Below, in pieces: positions 26,336-35,129 of a stretch of 64,000 nucleotides of DNA (positions are counted from its first letter, which is position 1; the number at the start of each line of letters is the position of its first letter). The translations under genes were made by a program, and so were the position numbers. The notes under the pieces were generated by a model. It ran no database searches. It was given only the letters and a program-made list of their open reading frames with translations, and was not told the origin of the DNA. The DNA is taken from positions 1,107,501 to 1,171,500 of the forward strand of contig NZ_AP023360.1 of NCBI RefSeq assembly GCF_018326265.1, given 5' to 3'. This stretch comes from Catellatospora sp. IY07-71 (GTDB taxonomy: Bacteria; Actinomycetota; Actinomycetes; Mycobacteriales; Micromonosporaceae).

Positions 26336-26695
26336 GGGTGATCACCGGTGCCCTGGCGCGATGAGCCGCAGCTGAACGCTAAACCTGAAGCTTCAGTGAG
26401 GTTGGTTGCGCACGCAAGGGCACGCGGGGCCAATGTGTCTGATCGGACAGTCGATTCACACCCGTGTCGGGCGGTCGCCGTATTTTCGCGGCCGTGAATC
26501 GGCCAGGTGCCGCGACCTGGCGTTGATCAGCTCTTCCTGGTGTCGGCGTTGCGACATGCGGATCGACGAGACCCGACAGCACTCTGCCCACGACGTGATA
26601 GGACCCCGAACGGCTAGTCTAATTCGGACTGGTCTTCATCGCCACCCCCGTCGGGCGCTCACTCATGATCGGCCACGCTTCCTGGGCGGCCTGCC

Positions 26696-26758
26696 TGATC
26701 GGCGGCTCGTGTCAAAGAGTGCGGCTGGACCGCACCTTCCGACACGAGCCGCCGATCA
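26696..26758. repeat. CTCGTGTC-family palindrome, copy A
   Basis: TGATCGGCGGCTCGTGTC (26696-26713) pairs perfectly over 18 bases with 26741-26758; an inner GTGCGG/CCGCAC lengthens the hairpin. It lies about 150 bases 3' of ispF. Confidence 0.75.
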
Positions 26759-26796
26759 AGCCGGGGTGCTCCCGGAACGGCGCCGCGAGCGGTGAC

Positions 26797-26863
26797 GATC
26801 TTGCACGAAGTGTTGCCCATATGCCCGTTTAGCGCGTGTCGTCGGCACAGTTCGCGCAAGATC
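26797..26863. repeat. GATCTTGC palindrome downstream of ispF
   Basis: GATCTTGCACGAAGTGT (26797-26813) pairs with ACAGTTCGCGCAAGATC (26847-26863), 15 of 17 positions. It begins and ends with GATC like the CTCGTGTC family but has a different core. It stands 41 bases past the ispF stop and may end that operon. Confidence 0.65.
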
Positions 26864-26904
26864 GCGGGCATCGGGTGCGGCCCGGGGGCGGGCGCGGCCC
26901 GGGG

Positions 26905-27375
26905 TCAGGGCGTGGTCGGGGTGACCAGGGCTACGGCGATGGCGGCGAGGCCCTCGCCGCGACCGGTGAGGCCGAGGCCGTCGGTGGTGGTGCCGGAGAC
27001 GGTGACGGGGGCGCCGGCCGCCTCGGAGAGCACCCGCTGGGCCTCGTCGCGGCGCTTGCCGATCTTCGGGCTGACTCCGATCACCTGGATGGAGACGTTG
27101 CCGATGGCGAAGCCGGCCGCGCGCACCCGGCGGGCGGCCTCGGCCAGCAGCACCACGCCCGCGGCGCCGGACCACTCGGGCCGGTCGGTGCCGAAGTTGG
27201 CGCCCAGGTCGCCCAGGCCCGCCGCGCTGAACAGGGCGTCGCAGGCGGCGTGCGCCGCGACGTCGGCGTCGGAGTGCCCGGCCAGACCTGGCGAGTCCGG
27301 CCAGTGCAGCCCCGCCACCCAGCAGGGCCGCTCAGCGTCGAACGCGTGCACATCCGTACCGATACCGACCCTCAC
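26905..27375 (-). CDS. ispF: 2-C-methyl-D-erythritol 2,4-cyclodiphosphate synthase
   Basis: A 156-residue enzyme of the MEP isoprenoid pathway, cyclising CDP-methylerythritol 2-phosphate. Metal ligands are in GIGTDVHAF (Asp8, His10) and [15 protein letters not shown]; the C-terminal [22 protein letters not shown] is the family ending. GTG start at 27375. It follows ispD after a 70-base gap filled by a dispersed 60-bp repeat. Confidence 0.95.
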   Translation of the reverse strand: MRVGIGTDVHAFDAERPCWVAGLHWPDSPGLAGHSDADVAAHAACDALFSAAGLGDLGANFGTDRPEWSGAAGVVLLAEAARRVRAAGFAIGNVSIQVIGVSPKIGKRRDEAQRVLSEAAGAPVTVSGTTTDGLGLTGRGEGLAAIAVALVTPTTP

Positions 27376-27392
27376 CGCGCCGCCTCCCTGTC

Positions 27393-27452
27393 GATCACGG
27401 TGTCAGGGTAGCGACACGCCGTCGAACCCGTACTTAAGTTCATGATCAACGC
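27393..27452. repeat. Copy 2 of the 60-bp dispersed element, overlapping the ispD stop
   Basis: Ungapped match (50 of 60 by hand) to 8123-8182, ending in the same TAAGTTCATGATCAACGC. Read on the minus strand it starts GCGTTGATC, and the TGA inside is the ispD stop codon. This copy is less self-complementary on its far side (GATCACGGTGTCA) than copy 1. Confidence 0.7.
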
Positions 27453-28183
27453 AGTTCGGCGTCGGCGGTGAGGAGGGCGGTGGCGATGAGGAGGTCGAGG
27501 GGGCGGGTGATTTTGAGGGCCAGGTCGCTGCCGGGGATGGTGTGGACCTGGTGGCCGAGGCGTTCGACCAGGCCGGCGTCGTCGGTGTGGTCGCCGGTGG
27601 CCTGGGCGTGGGCGGCGACGAGGGTTTCGCGGGGGAAGCCCTGGGGGGTCTGGATGGTGCGCAGGGGGGTGCGGTCGACGGTTTCGAGGACGCACTCGGC
27701 GGCGTCGACGCGCTTGACGGTGTCGACGACGGGGAGGGCGGGGACGACGGCCGGCAGGCCCGAGCGGACCGCAGCGGCGACCGCTTCGACCAGGCCGGGC
27801 GGGGTGAGGGCGCGGGCGGCGTCGTGGACCAGGACGATGTCGATCGTCGCGGGGACGGCGGCCAGGGCGGCGGCGACCGACTCCTGGCGGGTCGCGCCGC
27901 CGGGGACCACGGTCGCGCCGGGGACCAGCGCACGCACGGCGTCGACCTCGGCGGGCGGGGCGGCGATGACGATCATGGCGACGGACGGGGCCTGGGCGAC
28001 CCGGCGGCAGGCGTGCACCAGGAGGGGCTCGCCGGCCAGCTCGCGCAGGGCCTTCGGCGTACCGCCGCCCAGGCGCAGGCCCATGCCGGCGGCGGGAACG
28101 AGAACCGCGACGTCCCTGCGCCCGGTGGGCGCTGGAACGTCGCGGCTATCGATATCAGAGGACACTGCTGGTGTGCGGGTCAC
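27446..28183 (-). CDS. ispD: 2-C-methyl-D-erythritol 4-phosphate cytidylyltransferase
   Basis: A 245-residue enzyme joining CTP and methylerythritol phosphate in the MEP pathway. The nucleotide loop is [33 protein letters not shown] and RTIQTPQGF are family motifs. GTG at 28183 overlaps the carD stop as GTGA. The last codon and stop fall within a dispersed repeat, so the extreme C-terminus may have been changed by it. Order carD-ispD-ispF is the common actinobacterial one. Confidence 0.95.
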   Translation of the reverse strand: MTRTPAVSSDIDSRDVPAPTGRRDVAVLVPAAGMGLRLGGGTPKALRELAGEPLLVHACRRVAQAPSVAMIVIAAPPAEVDAVRALVPGATVVPGGATRQESVAAALAAVPATIDIVLVHDAARALTPPGLVEAVAAAVRSGLPAVVPALPVVDTVKRVDAAECVLETVDRTPLRTIQTPQGFPRETLVAAHAQATGDHTDDAGLVERLGHQVHTIPGSDLALKITRPLDLLIATALLTADAELR

Positions 28184-28665
28184 GCCTCGGCGAGCACCTT
28201 GTCCAGGAGAACCTCGGCTCCGTCCTTGGTGCTCTTCTCGGCGAGCGCGACCTCGCCGACAAGGATGTCCCGGGCCTTGGCGAGCATGCGCTTCTCTCCC
28301 GCCGACAGACCGCGCTCACGCTCACGACGCCAGAGGTCACGCACGACCTCCGCCACCTTGAGCGGGTTACCCGAGGCGAGCTTCTCGAGATTCGCCTTGT
28401 ACCGCCGCGACCAGTTGGTCGGCTCCTCGGTGTGCGGGGCGCGGAGGACGTCGAAAACCTTGGACAGGCCTTCCTCGCCAACCACCTCACGCACGCCGAC
28501 GATCTCGGCGTTCTCGGCGGGCACCCGCACCGTAAGGTCGCCTTGAGCAACCCGAAGGACGAGGTAGAGCTTCTCCTCGCCCTTGATGGTGCGGGTCTCG
28601 ATAGCCTCGATGAGTGCGGCCCCGTGGTGGGGGTAGACAACGGTCTCGCCGACACTGAAATCCAT
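28180..28665 (-). CDS. carD: CarD-family RNA polymerase-binding regulator
   Basis: A 161-residue protein. The N-terminal RNAP-interaction domain ([22 protein letters not shown]...) binds the RNA polymerase beta subunit and the C-terminal helical domain ([42 protein letters not shown]) contacts promoter DNA at the bubble edge, stabilising open complexes, notably at rRNA promoters in mycobacteria. Length is the standard 160-162. First gene of the carD-ispD-ispF operon. Confidence 0.96.
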   Translation of the reverse strand: MDFSVGETVVYPHHGAALIEAIETRTIKGEEKLYLVLRVAQGDLTVRVPAENAEIVGVREVVGEEGLSKVFDVLRAPHTEEPTNWSRRYKANLEKLASGNPLKVAEVVRDLWRRERERGLSAGEKRMLAKARDILVGEVALAEKSTKDGAEVLLDKVLAEA

Positions 28666-28963
28666 AGGTACGAAACCCCTTTCGCTGTGTCTAGGGTAAC
28701 ACGGGCGTGCCGCGCAGTCCCAGCCCGTCTTGCACAGTTAGCGCAGCTCACCCCTGTTGTGAGCCGTATTTCTTCTGCTTGACACAGCGAGGCGCCCCTT
28801 CGTCCGCTACGCTGAGTGACCCTTTCTCCACTCATTGGCGTCTGTGATGCCGGATGTCCGCATCGTGAACAGCCCTCAATCTCCTGCGATGCGCCACTAG
28901 CGTGAGTCTGTACGACGCGGGACAGTTAGAGGGACGCGGTGCAGAGCGCGCGAGGAGCCGGCG
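28666..28963. other. Divergent intergenic region of carD
   Basis: 298 bases with no gene. It must hold the carD promoter (minus) and that of the membrane protein (plus). On the minus strand TACCCT about 30 bases upstream of the carD ATG is a possible -10, without a convincing -35. Nothing else stands out. Confidence 0.35.
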
Positions 28964-29398
28964 ATGGGCACGCTGGGGAACGGCCTTCCGGACCTCCCGC
29001 CCGAGTGGGGAGAGGTCGTCATTCCCGATGACCCCGCTGAGCTGGCCGAGGAGGCGGAGCGGGTCCGGGCCGAGCTGAGGCGCGAGGCCAAGGCCGTACG
29101 CCGGGCGGCCCGCCGGGCGAAGTGGCGCCGCCGCCTGCGCCTGCCCGAGCGCGTCGACGACCCCGACCAGCCCTCGCTGGTGCTGCCGCTGGTCGTGCTC
29201 GGCATCGCCGTGGTGATCACGCTGCTGAGCCTGCTGCTCATCGCCTGGCCGAGCCTGACCCGAACCACCCCGACCCCGCCCCAGCCCGGCCCGCCGGTCC
29301 AGCCCGCCGTCTCCGCCCCCGCCGCCACCTCCCCGAGCGCCCCGGCGCCGACCAACTCCCCCGCCGCGCCCACCGGCACCCGACCGTCCCCCGGCTGA
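28964..29398 (+). CDS. Small single-pass membrane protein of unknown function
   Basis: 144 residues: an acidic start, a strongly basic amphipathic stretch (residues about 32-62, RAELRREAKAVRRAARRAKWRRRLRLP), one membrane helix (about 72-94) and an extracytoplasmic Pro/Ala/Thr-rich tail. ATG at 28964 has GAGGAG 8 bases upstream. The basic, charged helix before the membrane suggests a coiled-coil or nucleic-acid/lipid contact. No family recognised. Confidence 0.75.
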   Translation: MGTLGNGLPDLPPEWGEVVIPDDPAELAEEAERVRAELRREAKAVRRAARRAKWRRRLRLPERVDDPDQPSLVLPLVVLGIAVVITLLSLLLIAWPSLTRTTPTPPQPGPPVQPAVSAPAATSPSAPAPTNSPAAPTGTRPSPG

Positions 29399-29460
29399 CC
29401 CGGCTCCGCCCGGGGGCGGTCCGGCGCGCGGGAAAGGGTGGGCGCCGCCACACTGACGGG

Positions 29461-30261
29461 ATGTCCCCGCTGCGACTGCTGCGTGCCTGCCATCCGCTGC
29501 CCGCCCTGGCCGTGACCGCCTTCGGGGCGCTGCTCGCCGCGGGCATGGGCCACTCCCCGGCCGGGATCGCGGCGGTCACGGTGACCGTCGGGCTCAGCCA
29601 GCTCTCGGTCGGCTGGGCCAACGACGCCATCGACGCCGCGCGCGACGCGGCCGTGGGCCGGACCGACAAGCCGCTGGCCGGTGACCCGGCGGCCCGCCGT
29701 ACCGTCGCCGTCGCGGCCGCCGTGGCCACGGGCGGCACCGTCGCCGCCTGCCTGGCCTGGGGGTGGCCCGCCGGGGCCTGGTTCCTGGCCGCGCTGGTCT
29801 CCGCGCACCTCTACAACCACCCGCTGAAGGCGACGCCGGTCTCGATCGTGCCGTACCTGGTGTCGTTCGCCTGCCTGGTCGAGTTCGTCAGCACCGCGCG
29901 GCCCGGGGCGCCCGCCGCGCCGGGCTGGCTGGTGGCCGCCGCGGCGCTGCTGGCGGGCGCGGCGCACCTGCTCAACGCGGTGCCCGACCTGGCCGACGAC
30001 GCCGCCACGGGCGTGCACGGCCTGCCCCAGCGGCTTGGCGCGCGGCGCAGCCTGCTGGCCGCCTCGGGGCTGCTGCTCGCGGCCACGCTGACCCTGCTGG
30101 CCGGGGCCCGCCCTCCGCTGTGGGCCGGGCTGGCGGCCCTCGCCACCACCGCGGGACTGATCGTGACCGGCTGGTACGCCGCACCGCGCACCGCCTTCCG
30201 CGCCCTGCTCGCCGCGGCCGCGGTGGACCTGGTGCTGCTGGTGCTCAGCGGGGCGCTGTGA
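29461..30261 (+). CDS. UbiA-family prenyltransferase
   Basis: A 266-residue membrane protein with about eight hydrophobic helices. The first aspartate-rich motif NDAIDAARD (54-62) and the second DLADD bind the prenyl diphosphate through magnesium. It attaches a polyprenyl chain to an aromatic or other acceptor; the acceptor is not evident here and no quinone genes adjoin it. The proteins in this branch are often annotated as SCO1/4-hydroxybenzoate-type transferases without proof. ATG at 29461. Confidence 0.85.
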   Translation: MSPLRLLRACHPLPALAVTAFGALLAAGMGHSPAGIAAVTVTVGLSQLSVGWANDAIDAARDAAVGRTDKPLAGDPAARRTVAVAAAVATGGTVAACLAWGWPAGAWFLAALVSAHLYNHPLKATPVSIVPYLVSFACLVEFVSTARPGAPAAPGWLVAAAALLAGAAHLLNAVPDLADDAATGVHGLPQRLGARRSLLAASGLLLAATLTLLAGARPPLWAGLAALATTAGLIVTGWYAAPRTAFRALLAAAAVDLVLLVLSGAL

Positions 30262-30301
30262 TCAGCGGCGGGTCGCCTGCAGGGCCTCGATCGCCGGACA
30301 C

Positions 30302-30307
30302 TACGCT
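30302..30307 (+). promoter_or_regulatory. -10 element giving a leaderless lipoprotein mRNA
   Basis: TACGCT ends 7 bases before the GTG start at 30315, the spacing at which transcription would begin at or next to the start codon. No ribosome site precedes the GTG. No clear -35. Confidence 0.45.
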
Positions 30308-30314
30308 GAGCCCC

Positions 30315-31025
30315 GTGACGCGCTCGATCACCATGCTCTTCGCCGGCGGTGCGGCAGCCGCTGTGCTGGCCCTGTCCGGCTGCGGTGCCGGCATGATCTC
30401 CCAGACCGCCGACCAGGTCGCGGCCGTGCCCGGCTACAGCGCGACCGTGCCGGTGCCGGGCGGCGGCAACATCGCCCTGCGCGACGCCATGGTCGGCTAC
30501 CCCGGCGTCAAGGGCTACCCGGCCGGTGCCGACGCCCCGCTGCAGCTGCGCATCTTCAACGACACCGACAAGCCGGTGACGCTGGAGAGCATCACCTCCA
30601 ACGACGCGGCGAGCGTGAAGCTGGGCACTGCGGCCGACCTCAAGGCCACGCCGACCCCGGCCGCCGCGTCGCCGACCGCCGAGGCCTCCCCGACCGGCTC
30701 GCCCACCGCCTCGCCGAAGGCGACCGGCAGCCCGTCGCCGAAGGCGAGCCCCAGCCCGACCCAGGCGGCCGCCCCGGCCAAGCCGGTCATCCAGCCCGGC
30801 GGCTACCTGGAGCTGACCCCGCAGGCGGGCCAGCTGGCGCTGCTCACCGGCCTGAAGAAGCCGCTGGCCAACGGCGAGGGCGTGCACCTGAAGCTGACCT
30901 TCTCCAACGGCGTGGTCATCGAGACCCTGCCCGGCACGGTGATCCCGGTGGCGCCGCCGCTGAGCCTGGCGCCGCGGGTGCCGGTCGCCCCGTCGCCGCG
31001 TCCCGGCACCGAGGGCGGTCACTGA
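30315..31025 (+). CDS. LpqE-like exported lipoprotein
   Basis: A 236-residue lipoprotein: signal peptide with lipobox LSGC, a beta-rich domain (IALRDAMVGYPG...LQLRIFNDTDKPVTLESI), a long Ala/Pro/Ser/Thr repeat linker (about 105-155, ASPTAEASPTGSPTASP) and a second beta-rich half (YLELTPQAGQLALLTGLKKPL, GVHLKLTFSNG). By position (between carD and radA) it corresponds to mycobacterial lpqE. The fold resembles PCu(A)C copper-chaperone domains, but the methionine/histidine copper ligands are not evident. Function unknown. Confidence 0.8.
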   Translation: MTRSITMLFAGGAAAAVLALSGCGAGMISQTADQVAAVPGYSATVPVPGGGNIALRDAMVGYPGVKGYPAGADAPLQLRIFNDTDKPVTLESITSNDAASVKLGTAADLKATPTPAAASPTAEASPTGSPTASPKATGSPSPKASPSPTQAAAPAKPVIQPGGYLELTPQAGQLALLTGLKKPLANGEGVHLKLTFSNGVVIETLPGTVIPVAPPLSLAPRVPVAPSPRPGTEGGH

Positions 31026-31040
31026 CCTTCCGGATCTCGA

Positions 31041-31085
31041 GCCGCCCGGCACGCCACCGCTCAGGTGAGGTGCCGGGCGGCTTTT
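31041..31085 (+). terminator. Rho-independent terminator between lpqE-like gene and radA
   Basis: GCCGCCCGGCAC (31041-31052) pairs perfectly with GTGCCGGGCGGC (31070-31081), followed directly by TTTT. Confidence 0.88.
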
Positions 31086-31109
31086 CACGTCGCACCTTCG
31101 CGATAGGTT
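31082..31109 (+). promoter_or_regulatory. Candidate leaderless promoter of radA
   Basis: TTTTCA (31082-31087), 16 bases, then TAGGTT (31104-31109), which ends 6 bases before the radA GTG. The -35 would use the T-run of the preceding terminator. Confidence 0.5.
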
Positions 31110-31115
31110 GCCCGG

Positions 31116-32537
31116 GTGACCGTGCGCAGCACCACCTCGAAAGCGGCCAAGCCCGCCCGCCCGGCGTACGAATGCGACGCCTGCGGGCACCAGCCGCCGA
31201 AATGGGTCGGCCGCTGCCCGGAGTGCGGCGAGTGGGGCTCGGTCGTCGAGTCGTCCACCGGCCCGGCGCTGGGCGCGATGCGTTCGGTGGCGCCCCGCGC
31301 GCCGGGCGAGCCCGCCCGGCCCATCGCCTCGATCTCCGCCACGCCCGCCCGCGCGGTCGCCACCGGCGTCAGCGAGCTGGACCGGGTGCTCGGCGGCGGC
31401 CTGGTGCCCGGCTCGGTGGTGCTGCTGGCCGGCGAGCCGGGCGTGGGCAAGTCCACCCTGCTGCTCGACGTGGCCCAGCAGTGGGCCGCGGGCGCGGGCA
31501 GCAACTCGCTCATCGTCAGCGGTGAGGAGTCGGTCAGCCAGGTGCGGCTGCGCGCCGAGCGCATGAACACCCTGCACGAGCGCCTCTATCTGGCCGCCGA
31601 GACCGACCTGGCGGCCGTGCTGGGTCACCTGGACGCGGTCAAGCCGGGCCTGCTGGTGCTCGACTCGGTGCAGACCATCGCGGCGCCGGGCAACGACGGC
31701 GTGCCCGGCGGGGTGACCCAGGTCCGCGCGGTCACCGCCGCGCTGGTCGCGGTCGCCAAGGAGCGCAACATCGCCACGGTGCTGGTGGGCCACGTCACCA
31801 AGGACGGCAACGTGGCCGGGCCCCGGGTGCTGGAGCACCTGGTGGACGTGGTGCTGCACTTCGAGGGCGACAAGCACTCCTCGCTGCGCCTGGTCCGCGG
31901 TCTGAAGAACCGCTTCGGCGCGGCCGACGAGGTCGGCTGCTTCGAGATGAACGAGAGCGGCATCGCCTCGCTGCCCGACCCGTCCGGCCTGTTCCTCACC
32001 CGCTACGCCGAGCCGGTGCCCGGCACCTGCGTCACCGTCGCCATGGAGGGGCGCCGCGCGCTGGTCACCGAGGTGCAGGCGCTGATCGGGGCCACCGTGG
32101 CGGGCTCGCCCCGGCGGACCGTGTCCGGCCTCGACTCGGCCCGGCTGGCCATGGTGCTGGCGGTGCTGCAGCGGCGCACCGAGCGGATGGCGCTGCACGA
32201 CAAGGAGGTGTTCGCGGCGACCGTGGGCGGCATCCGGGTGGTGGAGCCCGCCGCCGACCTCGCCGTGGCGCTCGCCGTCGCCTCGGCCGGGCTCAACCTG
32301 TCCATGTCGCCCCGGCTGGCCGCGATCGGCGAGGTGGGCCTCACCGGGGAGGTGCGCCGGGTCGGCGCGGTGCCGCGGCGCCTGGCCGAGGCCGCCCGGC
32401 TCGGGTTCAAGTACGCGCTCGTGCCGCCCGGCTGCGGCCCCGAGTCGACCGGCACGCCGGCCGCCGGCATGCGGGTCGAAGAGGTGTCCGACTTGCGTAC
32501 GGCACTGCACTGGGCTGCGCGGTTGTCCGCTGAGTGA
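31116..32537 (+). CDS. radA: DNA repair protein RadA
   Basis: A 473-residue RecA-like helicase acting in recombination and branch migration. N-terminal zinc finger with Cys20, Cys23, Cys34, Cys37; Walker A GEPGVGKST (106-114); the RadA-specific KNRFG (264-268); and a C-terminal Lon-like domain. GTG at 31116 has no ribosome site and sits 6 bases after a -10-like hexamer, suggesting a leaderless message. Followed by disA, as in mycobacteria. Confidence 0.96.
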   Translation: MTVRSTTSKAAKPARPAYECDACGHQPPKWVGRCPECGEWGSVVESSTGPALGAMRSVAPRAPGEPARPIASISATPARAVATGVSELDRVLGGGLVPGSVVLLAGEPGVGKSTLLLDVAQQWAAGAGSNSLIVSGEESVSQVRLRAERMNTLHERLYLAAETDLAAVLGHLDAVKPGLLVLDSVQTIAAPGNDGVPGGVTQVRAVTAALVAVAKERNIATVLVGHVTKDGNVAGPRVLEHLVDVVLHFEGDKHSSLRLVRGLKNRFGAADEVGCFEMNESGIASLPDPSGLFLTRYAEPVPGTCVTVAMEGRRALVTEVQALIGATVAGSPRRTVSGLDSARLAMVLAVLQRRTERMALHDKEVFAATVGGIRVVEPAADLAVALAVASAGLNLSMSPRLAAIGEVGLTGEVRRVGAVPRRLAEAARLGFKYALVPPGCGPESTGTPAAGMRVEEVSDLRTALHWAARLSAE

Positions 32538-32579
32538 CGCCGCCGCCACGGGCCGCCCAGCGTCCGCCGAACGTCCCCG

Positions 32580-32585
32580 TAGACT
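32580..32585 (+). promoter_or_regulatory. -10 element giving a leaderless disA mRNA
   Basis: TAGACT ends exactly 6 bases before GTG 32592. This spacing favours 32592 over the GTG at 32586 as the disA start. Confidence 0.45.
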
Positions 32586-32591
32586 GTGCCC

Positions 32592-33698
32592 GTGCCGATC
32601 GATCGCGACACCACCTGGAACACCGCCGTAGTCGGCGGTGATCCGTTGCGCGCCACCCTGGCACGGGTCGCCCCGGGCACGCCGCTGCGGGACAGCCTCG
32701 AGCGCATCCTGCGCGGCCGGACCGGCGCCCTCATCGTCCTGGGCTACGACAAGCTCATCGAGACCCTCTGCACGGGTGGCTTCCCTCTCGACGTCGAGTT
32801 CTCCGCCACGCGCCTGCGGGAGCTGTGCAAGATGGACGGCGCCGTCGTGCTCTCCGCCGACGGCACCCGCATCCTGCGCGCCGCGGTGCACCTGATGCCG
32901 GACGCCTCCATCCCCACCGAGGAGTCGGGCACCCGGCACCGCACCGCCGAGCGCGTCTCCAAGCAGAGCGGCTACCCGGTGATCTCGGTGAGCCAGTCGA
33001 TGCACATCATCGGGGTGTATGTGGCCGGCCAGCGGCACACCTTGGACGACTCGGGGCAGATACTCTCCCGCGCCAACCAGGCCCTCGCCACGCTGGAGCG
33101 GTACAAGCTGCGCCTGGACGAGGTCAGCGGCACCCTCTCCGCGCTGGAGATCGAGGACCTGGTCACCGTCCGGGACGCGCTCGCGGTCGTGCAGCGCCTG
33201 GAGATGGTGCGCCGGATCTCCGACGAGATCGCCGGGTACGTGGTCGAGCTGGGCACCGACGGCCGGCTGCTGTCGCTGCAGCTGGACGAGATGATGGCCG
33301 GCGTGGACGCCGACCGCACCCTGGTCATCCGCGACTACCTGCCGCTGGGCCGCAAGTCCCGCACCACCGACGAGGCGCTGGTCGAGCTGGACCTGCTGTC
33401 GGCGAGCGAGCTGATCGACCTGGTGTCGGTGGCCAAGGCCATGGGCTACCCGGCGACCACCGAGGCGCTGGACGCGGCGGTGAGCCCGCGCGGGTTCCGG
33501 CTGCTGGCCCGGGTGCCGCGGCTGCCCGGCGCGATAGTGGACCGGCTGGTGGACCACTTCGGCAGCCTGCAGCGCCTGCTCGGCGCCACGGTGGAGGACC
33601 TGCAGGCGGTCGACGGGGTGGGCGACGCCCGCGCCCGCGGGGTCCGCGAGGGCCTGTCCCGCCTGGCCGAGACCTCGATCCTGGAGCGGTACGTCTGA
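32592..33698 (+). CDS. disA: Diadenylate cyclase DisA
   Basis: A 368-residue DNA-integrity scanning protein that makes cyclic di-AMP from two ATP. The DAC domain keeps DGA (82-84) and RHRTAER (RHR at 115-117); a helical spine and C-terminal HhH DNA-binding domain (about 310-368, [30 protein letters not shown]) follow. Start chosen at GTG 32592 for its -10 spacing; 32586 would add two residues. It ends 7 bases from the converging gene at 33706. No c-di-AMP phosphodiesterase gene is in the window. Confidence 0.95.
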   Translation: MPIDRDTTWNTAVVGGDPLRATLARVAPGTPLRDSLERILRGRTGALIVLGYDKLIETLCTGGFPLDVEFSATRLRELCKMDGAVVLSADGTRILRAAVHLMPDASIPTEESGTRHRTAERVSKQSGYPVISVSQSMHIIGVYVAGQRHTLDDSGQILSRANQALATLERYKLRLDEVSGTLSALEIEDLVTVRDALAVVQRLEMVRRISDEIAGYVVELGTDGRLLSLQLDEMMAGVDADRTLVIRDYLPLGRKSRTTDEALVELDLLSASELIDLVSVAKAMGYPATTEALDAAVSPRGFRLLARVPRLPGAIVDRLVDHFGSLQRLLGATVEDLQAVDGVGDARARGVREGLSRLAETSILERYV

Positions 33699-33705
33699 GG
33701 ACGGG

Positions 33706-34392
33706 CTACTCCAGCTTCAGGGTCACCGACGGGCTGATGGCGGTGCCGACGCGCGCGTAGAGGCGGTACTCCCCCGCCGGGGGGACCGGGCCGTCCGGCA
33801 CCCGCTTGATCGTCTTCTCGCAGGCGGAGCTGGACTTGCCGTTCCAGATCACCGTGTACGAGCGCTCGTGGTTGGGCGGGAACTGGCGCACCTCGTGGCC
33901 CTTCGGCCCGCCGCAGTCGTCGGACGACCATATCTTCTCGGTGCTCTTCAGGATGCGCAGCTCCTGCATGTCCGCGCCGACGTCACGGGTGCAGGTGCGC
34001 TTGGAGACGTTCTTGACGAGCAGGGTGATGTAGAGATCCTCACCCCGCTGCAGCGTCGTCTTGGCCGCCTTGGCGGTCACCTTGATCTCGCTGTCGGTGC
34101 ACTGCTCCGGGTCCGTCTCGGTCTCCGTCGCCGCCGTGGACGGGCTCGCGCTCACCTCGGAGGCGGGCGCGATCACGTCGTCGGGGCTGGACGACGGCTC
34201 GGCGCTCGGCCCGGCCGACAGCGCCGCCGTCGGCGTGGCCGAGGACGTGGCAGCGGTGTTCTGCGCGCCGTCGCTGCCGGCGCCGCGCACCACCAGCGTC
34301 ACCATGAGAACGGCAACCAGCAGCGCACCGAGCACCGTGGCGCGGCGTCGCCAGTAGACGGCTGCGGGCAGCGGACCCACTATCAGTCTCAT
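33706..34392 (-). CDS. Membrane-anchored extracytoplasmic protein, unknown function
   Basis: 228 residues: a membrane helix near the N-terminus (about 19-36, VLGALLVAVLMVTLVVRG), a Ser/Ala/Thr-rich linker to about 95, then a beta-sandwich-like domain (TLQRGEDLYITLLVKNVSKRTC..., RSYTVIWNGKSS, PAGEYRLYARVG) with four cysteines that could form disulfides. Comparable DUF-type domains are common in actinobacterial secreted proteins. Function not assigned. Confidence 0.75.
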   Translation of the reverse strand: MRLIVGPLPAAVYWRRRATVLGALLVAVLMVTLVVRGAGSDGAQNTAATSSATPTAALSAGPSAEPSSSPDDVIAPASEVSASPSTAATETETDPEQCTDSEIKVTAKAAKTTLQRGEDLYITLLVKNVSKRTCTRDVGADMQELRILKSTEKIWSSDDCGGPKGHEVRQFPPNHERSYTVIWNGKSSSACEKTIKRVPDGPVPPAGEYRLYARVGTAISPSVTLKLE

Positions 34393-34435
34393 GATGTGCT
34401 CACGCTATCGCCCACGATCACGACACGCATCACGC

Positions 34436-34454
34436 GACACGCTAAGTGCGTGTC
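34436..34454 (-). terminator. Small hairpin at the end of the deformylase gene
   Basis: GACACGC (34436-34442) pairs with GCGTGTC (34448-34454), loop of five, abutting the stop codon of def. The stem is short, so the role is uncertain. Confidence 0.4.
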
Positions 34455-35013
34455 ACAGATAGACTTTTCGCTGATAGATCGCGTGTGCGCCGCTGACCTT
34501 GTCCAAAAACAGCAGTCCGTTGCAGTGGTCGATCTCGTGCTGCAGCGCCCGCGCCTCGAACGCGTCCGTCGTGATCGTCACCTTGCGGCCGCTGCCCGGC
34601 AGCTCGCCCGAGACCACGATCCGCCCGGCCCGTTTCACGTCCCCGGTGAGGTCCGGCACGGACATGCAGCCCTCCCGGCCCGGCCGCCACCGGCTGGCCT
34701 CCACGATCACCGCGTTGGCCAGCACGAACGTGCCGTGCACGGTGACCGCCTTCGGGTGCTCCACGACGTTCACCACGAACAGCTGCACGCCCACGCCGAC
34801 CTGCGGGGCGGCCAGGCCCACGCAGCCGGGCGACACTCGCATCGTCGCGACCAGGTCCGCCGCCAGCGCGACCACCGCCGGATCGGTCGGGTCCACCGGC
34901 TCGCCGGCCCGGCTCAGCACGTGGTCCGGCGCCGTGACGACCGGCAGCACCCGGCCCTCGCCGAGCGCGGCGAGATCCCAGCCCTCGATGGCCACCTCGT
35001 TGAGCTCGCTCAC
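34453..35013 (-). CDS. def: Peptide deformylase
   Basis: A 186-residue metallo-enzyme that removes the formyl group from new polypeptides. All three motifs are present: GLAAPQ (66-71), EGCMS (114-118, with metal-binding Cys and Met in place of the usual Leu) and HEIDH (159-163). GTG at 35013 overlaps the stop of a 39-codon ORF as GTGA; a GGGGGAGG tract lies only one base upstream, so an earlier GTG at 35031 cannot be excluded. No methionyl-tRNA formyltransferase gene accompanies it. Confidence 0.9.
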   Translation of the reverse strand: MSELNEVAIEGWDLAALGEGRVLPVVTAPDHVLSRAGEPVDPTDPAVVALAADLVATMRVSPGCVGLAAPQVGVGVQLFVVNVVEHPKAVTVHGTFVLANAVIVEASRWRPGREGCMSVPDLTGDVKRAGRIVVSGELPGSGRKVTITTDAFEARALQHEIDHCNGLLFLDKVSGAHAIYQRKVYL

Positions 35014-35129
35014 GCCTCCCCCTCGCCACACTCGCCGTCGGCCCGCATGCCCGGCGCGACGCTGCGCCCGGCGGGGTCGCCCGCCTTCCGCGCCGCGGCC
35101 CGGCCGGCGCCGGTCGCGGCCGTGCTCAC
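35010..35129 (-). CDS. 39-residue ORF bridging the ACT-protein and deformylase genes
   Basis: A small ORF whose GTG overlaps the ACT-gene stop (GTGA) and whose TGA overlaps the deformylase GTG (GTGA). The product begins VSTAATGAGRAAARKAG and ends GECGEGEA; it is Ala/Gly-rich with no known family. The double overlap suggests it is translated, either as a micropeptide or only to carry ribosomes to def. In GC-rich DNA chance overlaps do occur. Confidence 0.4.
   Translation of the reverse strand: MSTAATGAGRAAARKAGDPAGRSVAPGMRADGECGEGEA

Larger units (their letters stand above)
26336..26904. other. 569-base intergenic region dense in palindromes
   Basis: No gene is convincing here. It contains CTGAAGCTTCAG, a perfect 12-bp palindrome (26385-26396) about 50 bases before the malectin-propeller gene and possibly its operator, the near-palindrome TGTCTGATCGGACA (26436-26449), and two large inverted repeats listed separately (26696-26758, 26797-26863). 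Promoter hexamers for the minus-strand gene could not be fixed. Confidence 0.45.

Noticed and set aside
26336..26904. Search for a tRNA or small RNA gene in the large gap
   Set aside because: No cloverleaf or known RNA motif seen; only palindromic repeats.
29811..33557. 1248-codon minus-strand ORF opposite ubiA-radA-disA
   Set aside because: Antisense shadow of GC-rich genes; its composition is His/Arg/Gly/Gln-rich, and the plus strand carries clear radA and disA motifs.
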